Source: Casuarius casuarius (Eukaryota > Chordata > Aves > Casuariiformes > Casuariidae). From it: a stretch of 64,000 bases of DNA. The stretch is from NCBI GenBank assembly GCA_003342895.1, contig PTFA01000042.1, forward strand, positions 3,599,423-3,663,422, given 5' to 3'. Below the pieces are notes generated by a model, which was not told the origin of the DNA, searched no databases, and was given only the letters and a program-made list of their open reading frames with translations. Positions 28,301-35,900 of the stretch are shown here, piece after piece (position 1 is the first letter of the stretch; every line of letters starts with the position of its first letter). Both the position numbers and the translations under genes were made by a program.

Positions 28301-28703
28301 TAGTAAAAAAAATTGGAAGTATATTAAATAACCTGATACTTCTGTTAGTGATCTTTATCCATTAACACATTTGTTTACTGCTTATTTGTTATTGCAAAAT
28401 AGGTGCCAATGTAAATTGATCAGCACAGTATCAGAATTAGAGAACAGTATTCTAACTACAAATTTTAATAGCAGGCTATAGGACATGTTGGAAAATTGTT
28501 TACCTATTAGTGACAATTATTAACCTACTTAAGGTGAACTCTTTATACCAGACTTCAATTGTTTTCTGAACATCATTTTCCTATTCTTGCAGTGCATTAG
28601 AACATGGCTTAAGGAACATTCAAGTACCTGCCCTATCTGTCGTGTTCATGCTCTGTTACCTGAAGACTTTCCTGAGCTTCCTCCACGAAACAAATATGCT
28701 TAA
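1189..28703 (+). CDS. TTC3: TTC3, 3' part of the gene (27 coding exons, 5' end outside the window)
   Basis: TTC3 is a large tetratricopeptide-repeat E3 ubiquitin ligase, known in mammals to ubiquitinate phosphorylated Akt; the human protein has about 2025 residues. The exons seen here join in phase to about 1488 codons, if one apparent extra base in the exon at 10107 is discounted. They cover, in order: a Cys/His-rich zinc-binding-like segment, lysine-rich stretches, a helical region, a block shared with the related ligase DZIP3 (around 13924-14100), a long coiled coil (17450-23760), a Ser/Asn/Pro-rich linker and a C-terminal RING-H2. The TPR repeats must lie upstream. Identity rests on recognising the RING tail, the DZIP3-like block and the neighbour VPS26C in the same convergent order as human 21q22. 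Splice sites are GT-AG throughout. Confidence 0.95.
2014..2034 (+). repeat. (GTG)n microsatellite
   Basis: About seven uninterrupted GTG/GGT units in a TTC3 intron, followed by a T run. Confidence 0.8.
2944..3066 (+). CDS. TTC3: TTC3 coding exon 2 (Cys-rich segment, first half)
   Basis: 123 bases, phase 0 at both ends, donor AAG before GTAAAT. The 41 residues contain C-x3-C, then C-x4-C-x-G-H. These look like the first ligands of a zinc-binding module completed by the next exon. Confidence 0.9.
3233..3334 (+). CDS. TTC3: TTC3 coding exon 3 (Cys-rich segment, second half)
   Basis: 102 bases, phase 0 at both ends, donor GTAAGA. It encodes the motif C-C-x2-C-x4-F-H-x2-C-W, typical of a PHD- or RING-like zinc half-site. 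With the preceding exon it probably forms one zinc-binding fold; that is inference from the Cys/His spacing. Confidence 0.9.
4044..4136 (+). CDS. TTC3: TTC3 coding exon 4
   Basis: 93 bases, phase 0 at both ends, acceptor CTCCTACAG and donor GTAAGT. The 31 residues include FTPDCTGLISKIVIF, with one further Cys that may belong to the zinc-binding segment. Confidence 0.9.
4867..4931 (+). CDS. TTC3: TTC3 coding exon 5
   Basis: 65 bases between acceptor TGGCAG and donor GTAAGA. It enters in phase 0 and leaves in phase 2. It encodes a short Ser/Lys/Arg-rich linker (FEQNISRTKESPRASIKQKC). Confidence 0.85.
6008..6138 (+). CDS. TTC3: TTC3 coding exon 6 (lysine-rich)
   Basis: 131 bases, entering in phase 2 and leaving in phase 1 (donor GTATGT). 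It encodes a strongly basic helix, KLKMKQEKKLRRKRAQEDAL, and a polar tail. The basic run could act in nuclear localisation, as reported for mammalian TTC3; that is inference here. Confidence 0.9.
7028..7342 (+). CDS. TTC3: TTC3 coding exon 7
   Basis: 315 bases, phase 1 at both ends, acceptor TATTGCAG and donor GTAGGT. It encodes about 105 mostly helical residues, beginning GHGQCMYAGDRVLQRIIQNA. There is no catalytic motif. Confidence 0.92.
8156..8419 (+). CDS. TTC3: TTC3 coding exon 8
   Basis: 264 bases, phase 1 at both ends, acceptor CTCTTTTAG and donor GTAAAT. It encodes 88 residues of predicted helices (LKATKTFLLQYGDFLKELDL onward) and continues the helical domain of the preceding exon. 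Confidence 0.92.
8858..8904 (+). CDS. TTC3: TTC3 coding exon 9 (47 bases)
   Basis: A short exon after acceptor TCAATAG with donor GTAAGT. It changes the phase from 1 to 0 and encodes the acidic linker DDPTIILKKQENEDMS. Confidence 0.85.
9864..9920 (+). CDS. TTC3: TTC3 coding exon 10 (57 bases, basic)
   Basis: Acceptor TTTCCTGTTTCAG, phase 0 at both ends, donor GTCAGT. The 19 residues TNGIKVKNKNRRKKSKDSR form a second strongly basic cluster. Confidence 0.85.
10107..10346 (+). CDS. TTC3: Probable TTC3 coding exon 11, interrupted by a one-base frameshift
   Basis: After acceptor TTACAATAG the phase-0 frame is open for 40 codons (EFVTIKELFKFEKKPQLFIN at the start, PPRMPSY at the end). It then meets TAA at 10227-10229. 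If T10227 is treated as an extra base, the frame runs on for 39 codons (KPLFQSSFPIWEKDEPSVNM onward, then NYCNYVYAALY) to a GTAACA donor. The exit phase is then 2, which fits only the 11442 acceptor of the next exon. The exon may carry a real indel or an assembly error. Alternatively a shorter form may end at GTACAA (10184), before the stop. Confidence 0.55.
11442..11498 (+). CDS. TTC3: TTC3 coding exon 12 (acceptor uncertain)
   Basis: It encodes GVSTAPREEEKIFIEENT and ends with donor GTAAGT in phase 2. Three AGs precede it. The acceptor at 11440-11441 (exon from 11442) fits entry from exon 11 in phase 2. The acceptor at 11420-11421 (exon from 11422, adding SILVLSS) fits entry from exon 10 in phase 0 if exon 11 is skipped. 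Confidence 0.7.
12252..12404 (+). CDS. TTC3: TTC3 coding exon 13
   Basis: 153 bases after acceptor ACTGTTACAG, donor GTATGT, phase 2 to phase 2. It encodes the acidic/aromatic segment DFMNPYEPFVIPDYLRGQME and onward. Confidence 0.9.
13487..13499 (+). repeat. Poly-C tract, 13 bases
   Basis: Homopolymer in the TTC3 intron before the large exon 14. Similar tracts lie at 15057-15073 (17 C) and 49161-49173 (13 C). Their lengths are prone to sequencing error. Confidence 0.8.
13924..14830 (+). CDS. TTC3: TTC3 large coding exon 14 (907 bases)
   Basis: The longest exon in the window: 302 codons, entering in phase 2 and leaving in phase 0 at GTAAGA. The first 60 residues carry the block EHFPEEARKIVEDAGGLKSF, which I recognise as shared by TTC3 and DZIP3. 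The rest is low-complexity Ser/Thr/Asn/Tyr-rich sequence, probably disordered. The acceptor is TTTTTAAAG after an AT-rich tract. Confidence 0.93.
15057..15073 (+). repeat. Poly-C tract, 17 bases
   Basis: Homopolymer in the TTC3 intron after exon 14, followed by AAAA. Confidence 0.8.
16766..16831 (+). CDS. TTC3: TTC3 coding exon 15
   Basis: 66 bases, phase 0 at both ends, acceptor TGTATTCTAG and donor GTAAGT. It encodes VNREVADRETNTLPFHPFEM plus two Gln, leading into the coiled coil. Confidence 0.85.
17450..17599 (+). CDS. TTC3: TTC3 coding exon 16 (coiled coil start)
   Basis: 150 bases, phase 0 at both ends. The 50 residues (LRMEKEHQVLKEQLKEAQEK and onward) have heptad-like Leu/Glu/Lys spacing, which suggests a coiled coil. 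Confidence 0.92.
18850..18989 (+). CDS. TTC3: TTC3 coding exon 17 (coiled coil)
   Basis: 140 bases. It leaves in phase 2 at GTAGGT, just before an in-frame TAG that excludes the next GT. It encodes SRSELEWLDQDLEKKKKKWQ and a further basic helical stretch. Confidence 0.9.
20446..20514 (+). CDS. TTC3: TTC3 coding exon 18 (coiled coil)
   Basis: 69 bases after acceptor ACTCTAG, phase 2 to phase 2, donor GTAAAA. It encodes YSKNIDEKEKQYKLYFNTYL plus two residues. Confidence 0.85.
21187..21283 (+). CDS. TTC3: TTC3 coding exon 19 (coiled coil)
   Basis: 97 bases, acceptor TATTTCACAG, entering in phase 2 and leaving in phase 0 (donor GTACAA). It encodes NKFANEKVKLEELIKKSQDD and a Cys-containing helix. 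Confidence 0.87.
22129..22229 (+). CDS. TTC3: TTC3 coding exon 20 (coiled coil)
   Basis: 101 bases, entering in phase 0 and leaving in phase 2 (donor GTATGG). It encodes VSVLKNWKEIEVCKLHSIAA and onward. Confidence 0.85.
22922..23015 (+). CDS. TTC3: TTC3 coding exon 21, with a NAGNAG acceptor
   Basis: 94 bases, entering in phase 2 and leaving in phase 0 (donor GTAAGT). It encodes SVSALPQLKSQTDSWETFIS and onward. The acceptor is TTTCAGCAG; use of the second AG would remove one Ser without changing the frame. Confidence 0.88.
23662..23760 (+). CDS. TTC3: TTC3 coding exon 22 (end of coiled coil)
   Basis: 99 bases, phase 0 at both ends, acceptor CCCTCTGCAG and donor GTATGT. It encodes AQYKEKIQMVKNGALNCLTK and a Ser/Pro tail. 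Confidence 0.9.
26248..26669 (+). CDS. TTC3: TTC3 coding exon 23 (Ser/Pro/Asn-rich linker)
   Basis: 422 bases, entering in phase 0 and leaving in phase 2 at GTATTT. It starts RKQSRPPISDPAIVTYSSAS, continues as a polar, probably disordered linker, and ends in a short amphipathic segment, KAFDNIIAHLQTIFPNYS. Confidence 0.92.
27102..27222 (+). CDS. TTC3: TTC3 coding exon 24
   Basis: 121 bases, entering in phase 2 and leaving in phase 0. It encodes the helical segment SEFINFIKEVRIKNGNTLSG, then LRLDEILRRVTELIL. Confidence 0.92.
27367..27594 (+). CDS. TTC3: TTC3 coding exon 25
   Basis: 228 bases, phase 0 at both ends, acceptor TGTCTAG and donor GTAAGT. It encodes 76 Ser/Thr/Pro/Lys-rich residues leading to the RING finger. 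Confidence 0.9.
27648..27737. repeat. 17-base direct repeat flanking an AT-rich block
   Basis: AGCTAATATTATGAGAC occurs at 27648-27664 and 27721-27737. Between them are 56 bases made almost only of TTAATTAA-type sequence. It lies in the TTC3 intron just before the RING exons. Confidence 0.7.
27852..27941 (+). CDS. TTC3: TTC3 coding exon 26 (RING-H2, first half)
   Basis: 90 bases, phase 0 at both ends, donor GTAAGA. It supplies the first RING ligands: C-x2-C (CIIC), then after 12 residues C-x-H-x2-H (ELECGHRFH). The exon ends one residue before the sixth ligand. Confidence 0.96.
28593..28703 (+). CDS. TTC3: TTC3 last coding exon 27 (RING-H2, second half, and stop)
   Basis: It starts with the sixth RING ligand (CIRTWLKEH), then C-P-I-C after 11 residues. 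This completes a C3H2C3 RING that would recruit a ubiquitin-loaded E2. The protein ends ELPPRNKYA, with TAA at 28701-28703. All eight zinc ligands are present, so the ligase domain looks intact. Confidence 0.96.
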   Translation, partial: CIRTWLKEHSSTCPICRVHALLPEDFPELPPRNKYA

Positions 28704-29890
28704 ACCTTGCTTTATTTGAACAAATGATAACAAAGTGCAAAGTTGCTGCAAATAAATAACCACTCTGATAAAGAAAGGAGGTGTGACATGATGCCTAGGA
28801 AGAGATGAAGCCCTGGTTTTATTGCAAATAGTAACAGAACTCACACTGACTTCAGTATTTTACACTTGGTGTTCAGCCATAAGATATAGGTATTGCCATG
28901 GTACCAACAGACTTGAGTTAGTGTCTCTGAGATCCAGCACTTTCCCTCATTGCTACCTAACTGCGTGCAGCTAATCTAGTTCAGGCATCAGAAGCACACA
29001 CAGCTGGTAGGGTTTTTTGGCTAAGGGGTATTTAAACTACTGTATCTACTTTCCCCAAAGTATGGTGATGTCTGGGCATCATTCCTGTAGAGAGGGGGTT
29101 TTCTTCCAGAGCTGACACTATTAAAAATAAATGTTAATATCATACAGTAGGTGATTTGCATGATAGACTAGCAGTATTTCGGACAACCAAGCTATGACTT
29201 TTTCCCTGGTAACTTTTCCTGGTAATTTAATCAGGCTTTTCATGATCATTATGAGTGAAGTTGTGGCTCCATTCCCTGTATAAATCAACAGCTAATAATT
29301 CAAATTGTTTAACCAATTTTTTTAGTAATATTTTGAAGCGAAAAGTTTAAGTATTCTTATGGTTCTTTTTGCTTGCATAGCATTACTTGGAGTGCTATGG
29401 CTCAATTTTACTAAACTCAGAATATGGATTGAATTTCCCTCATATGTCAAGAGTTGATTTGTTTAAATCAAAATTAAAGGGGTTTTATTTTTGATGAAGC
29501 AATACAGTGCATCTGTATTCTGTGCATGAATGCTAGTTAATCTAAAAGTGTGAGGTACAGAATATGAATATCTGAAAGACTGGTTATCTTACTACTTTAA
29601 AAGTGGGAATTTGCCATCAGCGTACCACCTTCATTGTAAAATGTCTCAGATAGCCAAAAGACCAGAATGAGATCATGCACAGCAAAACACTCTGAAAATA
29701 GAGTATGACTGTGGATTCAGTACAAGCAGGATTAAATTGATTATATGAGATTAGGGTAGCTAATGCTACAGATCATTTGTTCCCCAAAATGAGTATGTAT
29801 GCTATTGATAAAGCTTCAGACTACTTTTGTGACTAATCAGTATGTTAACTGGAACTTTGTGATCAAAATAAAGTTACTACTATGGGTGAT
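28704..29890 (+). other. TTC3: TTC3 3' UTR (proposed)
   Basis: AATAAA occurs at 28751-28756, near 29126 and at 29867-29872. The last is followed by a GT- and T-rich stretch (TGGGTGATGTGCTTTTTTT) typical of a cleavage-site downstream element, so it is taken as the main poly(A) signal. Confidence 0.5.
29867..29872 (+). terminator. TTC3: Poly(A) signal for TTC3 (AATAAA)
   Basis: AATAAA with a GU/U-rich region within 30 bases downstream. Earlier AATAAA hexamers at 28751 and about 29126 could give shorter 3' ends. Confidence 0.5.
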
Positions 29891-31364
29891 GTGCTTTTTT
29901 TATGTATATTTTTTCTAAGAAGTTACTGATGAGTAATCTACTATATGCTAGAGAGAGAGGGAGAGAGATAAGGTACCTTGCTGCCTAAAGAATTAGGTAC
30001 TGTGCTGCTCAGCACTGCAGCACTTGCATCCTTTAAGCTTCCCTTATTTTCTCAGTGGGAGAAGAAAAATATAATTAGTCTCTACCAACCATCCTCATAT
30101 TAGCAGCAGTTCTTGGCACCTGAGACCACTCTCTTCCAGGGCAGGGCATCCTTGGTCTGCTAAGCAGGGGCAAAGCTGTGTCACACATGCCAGATTTGAC
30201 AGTGTTCTCCAAATAAATGAAGCATAACTTGCCTTGAGATAGTAAGGCTAACCTGGCTGTGAACAGGTAAAGACAGCACTTACTGTTAATGCAAGATCTT
30301 AGCATTGAACTAGTATGTATATATACTTGTTTGTTATCAGCCAATCTTACTTATGCCCACAGCACAGATAGGACCTGGTTCCTGAATAAGGAAGATTTTT
30401 TTTTTTTTTAATTTATTCTCCTTTCTCTTCCCTGAACCCCACAAATGGGAAGGATTTTAGTGCTATTTACAGGTAATTCTTTTACACTTTTAAAGAGGAA
30501 GTCTTATAAACAGAACTTGCTTTTTGTCTGTTCTAAGACATTTTAGACTAAGTCTTAAGGTGACCAGATTTCTCAGGCTCTTTTAACTGTAAGTACATGT
30601 GGACAAGGCTAGTTTATTACTATATTTTAAAGGGTAAGTGGCCTTGCCCTGGAATCCTTTCAGAAGATTTCCTGACTTAATCAGTGATATATGATTATTA
30701 CTACAGTACAGTGCTGGATGATGTTGGCCTGCTTCTTTATATGTGAAAGGTCAAAGAAATGCTCTGTTACTGCAGTAGAGGTCTGGTATTAATGTGTGCA
30801 AGGGATGGGATTTCAGACACACTGAGTCCACAATTTCTAATCTGTAACTACTTGTTCTATGCACCTTAATAAACTGAGACTTCATGTATAATGGTGGTCC
30901 TTAGGTTCCTGTCAAAGCTGTGTCCTGGAAAGTAAAAGCATTTGCAGGGAACAGCAGGGCTTGTTCCAGAGCAGGATTTTCAGCAGTCACTCGTGGCCCT
31001 CTGAAGTGTTTTGTATACCATCAATCCACTGGGACCATCACTGTACTGGTAGAGACACAAGCTACACAAGCTGTAGTTCTGCACTAAAGGAGCAGAGCTG
31101 CTGCAGCTCCTGTAGACAGAGGCAGGAGGAATGCCAGGACATCACAAATAATTTCTGCATCTCTAAGTTGACAGTACTACTTTAACTTTGAGCAGCAGGT
31201 GGCACTCTTGTAACAGTCTGTAAAATAAAAATAGTGGTTTTGTCTCCTCTAAATGGTCTTGTAGTGTTTCCTGATCTTACAGAAATGTGTGACCTCAGGG
31301 TGGGGGGGAACTGTACTATTTTAATACAAGCATGTTGTAACACATTGAAATGGAATTTCAGGTG
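29891..31364. other. Spacer between the convergent 3' ends of TTC3 and VPS26C
   Basis: No ORF or RNA gene recognised. The stretch is AT-rich with AATAAA hexamers on the + strand (for example about 30868). It might be transcribed as extended 3' UTR from either side. Confidence 0.5.
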
Positions 31365-31838
31365 TTTATTCTCAAAGTACAGATGATACGGAACCACTGC
31401 CAAACTTAAAATTAGTCTCCAGCTGAACAATTCCACCAGCTAAAGCTACAAGAAAGTTTTTATTTTAAGATTTTTTTTTTCTTAATTCTATCTTTTTAGG
31501 TTGTCACCTTTTTAGTCATACTTTATATTGCACTGCATATACTTAACATGTCACCTTCCCTACACAAAATTGTATTGAAAGTTAACAGTTAGAAAGATGT
31601 GGCTGTTTGTTTTTTACTTCAAAAAACAGTCCACAACATGTTTGTTTTCAGGAAGGTTATGTCTTGGTGAAATGGTCTTTCCATCTAGTTCCTAATTTGC
31701 CTGTTCACATGGATGTCTAAGCTGTAGAGTTGCAAACATTTTAATGAGTTCCTAGAAATGTAAAATAGTATGATTTCCTTCATTAATTCCCTTCTTAGCA
31801 TATATATTATACTTCAACAAGTTGCACAGGTGACAATA

Positions 31839-31844
31839 TTTATT
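31839..31844 (-). terminator. VPS26C: Poly(A) signal candidate for VPS26C
   Basis: AATAAA on the - strand, followed by TATTGTCACCTGTGCAACTT, moderately GU-rich. It is the first such hexamer after the stop codon. Confidence 0.4.
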
Positions 31845-32899
31845 AACCCACTTAGTGAAAAAGAGTGAAGGGCTAGTCTCCCTTGGAATGTTTTTCATAT
31901 AATGCCAAATCATGTCCTAAAGGCACAAAGTGCCATAGCTAAAAAGTCTTTTTATGCAGTTTTTATATCATTTAGTATAGTCAGCCAGCAGAATAGGTTG
32001 GTCTGTAACAATGCAGTCATGCTGTTTGTCATAACAGTCATCCCTAAGACAACAGCTTGCAAAGCACATTTTCACATCAAAATGGGGCTTTAGAAGTTTA
32101 AGAGGAAGATGTTATAATGCAAAGAATACCTGAAGTACATTCTCAGGCTAGAACTTTTGACTAGTCCTCTTTCTTTAGTGCTTTTTCATGCAAAAGCTAA
32201 AACAGCAAAGCTAAATTAAGAGTATAATTTGTCTAAGCCTATGAAGAGCCAATGCAATGAAGGAGCAAAACAAAACAAGACCACACACAAAACAAGGAAC
32301 TTCAGTTCTCAGACCATTTGTTCAATACGGATTCCCTATTTGACCAAAACATGCTTCGTTCATTCTTATTTCACATTCACCTTGCAACATTCATGCAACG
32401 CCATCTTACGTTTTTGTAGCACCATTTAATATATCTTGGAACATTCTATTCAGCATTCTATCACAAGTCCAATATCCCCCCCATACCTAATATACATAAT
32501 ACATAATAGGACTTACTAGGTTTAAGAAGTCTTTAAAGAACTTTGTGTATTTCATAATGTAGTACTTGTTCCAGAGAAATTTACTACATTGTGCAAGTTG
32601 TAGAAATATCCCAAATCATTCCTTCAGGATTTGTCTGAGAGAAAGTGGGAAACACGGCTGCTGAATTCAGAAAGATACCTGACAAGGCTGACCAGCAGGA
32701 TACATCTGCTTAGTGTATCATGAGAAGACAGGCAGAGTGTTCAGGAAGATTTACAGAGGACTGAACACATGAGAACTACCAGCAGAAAGGAGGAAATGAT
32801 GTGCTTTTGGTTAAACTAATCCATGGACAATATTCAACCTTGTCTCTGAAGAATTTTCTCCTTTTTTGGTAAATCCTTAGGTAGTCCTCCTGTGGCTAT
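31839..32899 (-). other. VPS26C: VPS26C 3' UTR (proposed, short form)
   Basis: It runs from the stop codon to the first AATAAA on the - strand (TTTATT at 31839-31844 on the + strand). Distal AATAAA hexamers at 31459-31464 and 31365-31370 could give a longer UTR. Confidence 0.45.
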
Positions 32900-32982
32900 T
32901 TACGTTCTGCAGAGCTTCAGGGGGAAATTCTCTGTGATGAGATGATCATCATGCAGAAGGACAACAATGTTAACTTCAAACT
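32900..32982 (-). CDS. VPS26C: VPS26C exon 8 (C-terminus)
   Basis: 83 bases after acceptor TCCCATAG, entered in phase 1. It encodes [20 protein letters not shown] and the tail PLKLCRT, then TAA at 32902-32900. This is the last strand region of the C-terminal arrestin domain. Confidence 0.96.
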
Positions 32983-35900
32983 CTATGGGAAGAGGAAAAA
33001 ATAAAAGGTTCCATATTAATCTGAATTGTATCAGCAGGATCAGAAGCAGACAGTTCCTGCTCTCAGATGCATCAGTTCACAGGACTCTTCCACATTGTTT
33101 TAATATTCAAGATGTTTCTGTAGCTAAGTAATACAACAATGCAGGGAAGAACAAGGTACTCCAGACAGAACCTGATCACAGCACCTGAGACCTTGGACCA
33201 TCCTTACAGAACCTTGGCTTGTTCTACTCTACCAGAAGACTATATACTGGAGTTCTGACATCAAGAATAAAACAGACTTTGGCCTGGGGTGTCTTTCTCA
33301 AAACAATATTCGTTGTTTAGAAGCAAATAAGTGGAAGAGTTAGAAAACAGACTCTTTCCTATTAATGCTGTCAGCATATATAGAACTTAATTCAATATTC
33401 TCAGGCTATTTTGGCCTTTACAGAAAATGAAGTTAAAGACCAAAATAAGAAGTATGACCTGCATTTCATGAAGAAATTTTCAAAAGAAAATTTACTTTAA
33501 TATAATATTCAGCGTTGTTCTAAAGAGAACCAGGATCAGATCCATGCCTCTAAATGAAGACAGAATACAAAAATCAAGACAAGTAGAGTTAACAACTCGA
33601 GGGAACTAGAGAGCAAAATATATAATAATATATAATAATAATGTTATCTACCTTTGTTTATAAGAACAGCCTTCATATCCTGTTATGAACATGCTGAAAA
33701 AAAGATACTATACTAACAGTAGCAATTTGTCACTATAAATTACTATGTAATAGCTAGAAGTGCTAAATGTAGAATAGAATGTTAGTATTCAGTGAAAATC
33801 ACTGTATAGATCAGGTGCAAACATGCTTTTGAGGAAACAGGCACTCAAAGCTGAAAAATTAGTTGTATGCATTTGTCCAAAAATATGCAGCACAAAAGCA
33901 TGAGGAGCTTCAGCTGGGAAGGATCCTAAAAGTACAGACTCATAGCTTGAGTCTGATACAATGAAAAACACCCAACAGATTCCAGAAGAAAGAAGGGTAG
34001 AATAACAGGCTATCATGGATGATTTCTGCACTAATTATTTGAACAAATGAGGAAGTCTGACTTGCAAAGCAGAAGAACAGAAGTTGGTATCTGGGACAGG
34101 AAAACAGGGACCTAGATTTTAAGTGTCAATGAAAATGCTGGATTTTGGCAAAAATAAGCAGGAAGAAATGGCCTGTCAAGATCAAGAAAGCAAAGTTACA
34201 TACAGTTATACTTTTGAGTCTGTGCAGCAGGAGAATGGGAAACAAGAAGGAGAAGGAATAGAAAAAGCAGATCTCAGTGATTAAAAAAAGGAAGTGATCA
34301 TCTTGGCATTTTATTCTTGGGCTACTACTCAAATGCTTTAAGTGTTTAATCCCACTTAATATTTTTGGCAGGAAAAATAGTTACCTGCCACTATACTACT
34401 GCTCTAGTCCCTCTATCTTACAATTCTGTTAGTCAGAACTAACCTTAATAGTTTCATACCTGTTTTAGTTAAGAGTATTGGGCTCTGTTTTCTCAATCCG
34501 TAAGAAATACAGCATACTACAATACTGTTCATGGAACCTCTACAGGAAGACCTATTTCCTTAATTTTCTTGCAGTGCTGACAGTGATTTTTCCCATTATC
34601 TGCCAGAAGCTAAAGTGAAACTAGAAACTTACTTCAAGTGGAAGATGCCAGTACAGCATAAAAACCCTATATACTTACCAACTTTGAAGTTTGTCGTTTC
34701 CAGTGTAGGGCAAGTGAACAACCTGGGAAACACCATGTATATAGGAATTGGTAGGCCCCTGCAGATATCCCCATCAGCAATCTGAATATTCTGAATCTCT
34801 GTGGCATCTCTGGCATATCCCTCTGCACATCCTGGTGAAAGCAGGAAATTCAGAGGAAGAGGAGAAGAAGCAAAAGAGAAAAGGGAAAGCAATGGCCAAA
34901 ATTCAAACACACACAGATTTACCAGAGAATACCCCCAAACGTTTTGCCTTTTGACCAAAGCTTTACATATTAGAGCTCCTGAGTTAAGGATCATAGAGAT
35001 TATTTAAATTAATGCTTCAACTGTTCTACCTGAGGTGCAAAACTTTTTTTTTCCCTAAACAGGTCTTTTGAACTGTATGACTTTTGACAATCTTGCATAT
35101 TTAAACTGAAAGAGTGCAAGTATTCTGTTACTTATTGCAGTCTGTACACATTATATTTATAGAACAACTTACCACAGGTCTCCACACGTACTAATTGCAG
35201 TTCAATACTTTTGACTGCAGCTTCTGCATTCTCCACTACCAGTTCTCCTGTTAATGGCTGTGTAATGATACAGTTTGTAGAACTGAGATGACCTCTGATG
35301 AGAAATTTTGGAAGTGAGGCTCTCTAAAAAGATGGGGGAGGGGGGAAGGGAGGGGAACAAAAACAAACCATAACTATAACAGCAGAGAATGCTGACTAAG
35401 GAAAAAAAGCAACCTTACAAAGAAAAAGATGAAAAGTCAGAATACGTAGAAAAGTTTCAAAATCAAGAACTTAGTTCAGAAGTGCCTCAAGTAACTTAAT
35501 GCATGTTTTTAAACAGGCATGCTTATGCAGATGCATTAGGATATTATCTCTTACTACCCTTCTGAAATGCACCCCTCCAACTCACTCCATACGCAGGAGC
35601 TATCTATCCTGGGATGATCTGACACAACTGATACTACAGTTTATCCAGAAGTTGGGAACTGCATGGTGAAGGAGAAGGGCTAGCAGGAATGGAAAGGATT
35701 GTCAGGTTGACCAGTGCTCTGAAGAACTGCATTTTGGTCTTGTTTTGTCACAGATTACAATAAAGGCTATCACTTCAGTGATTTTCCCAGCATTTGAAAC
35801 TTATCTCTCATGGCCACTACTGGGAGGGAAGAAAAGGACATTGAATATGCTCATTTAATTCAATACGTACTGTACTGCATACCGGTGGCAAGACACCAGC

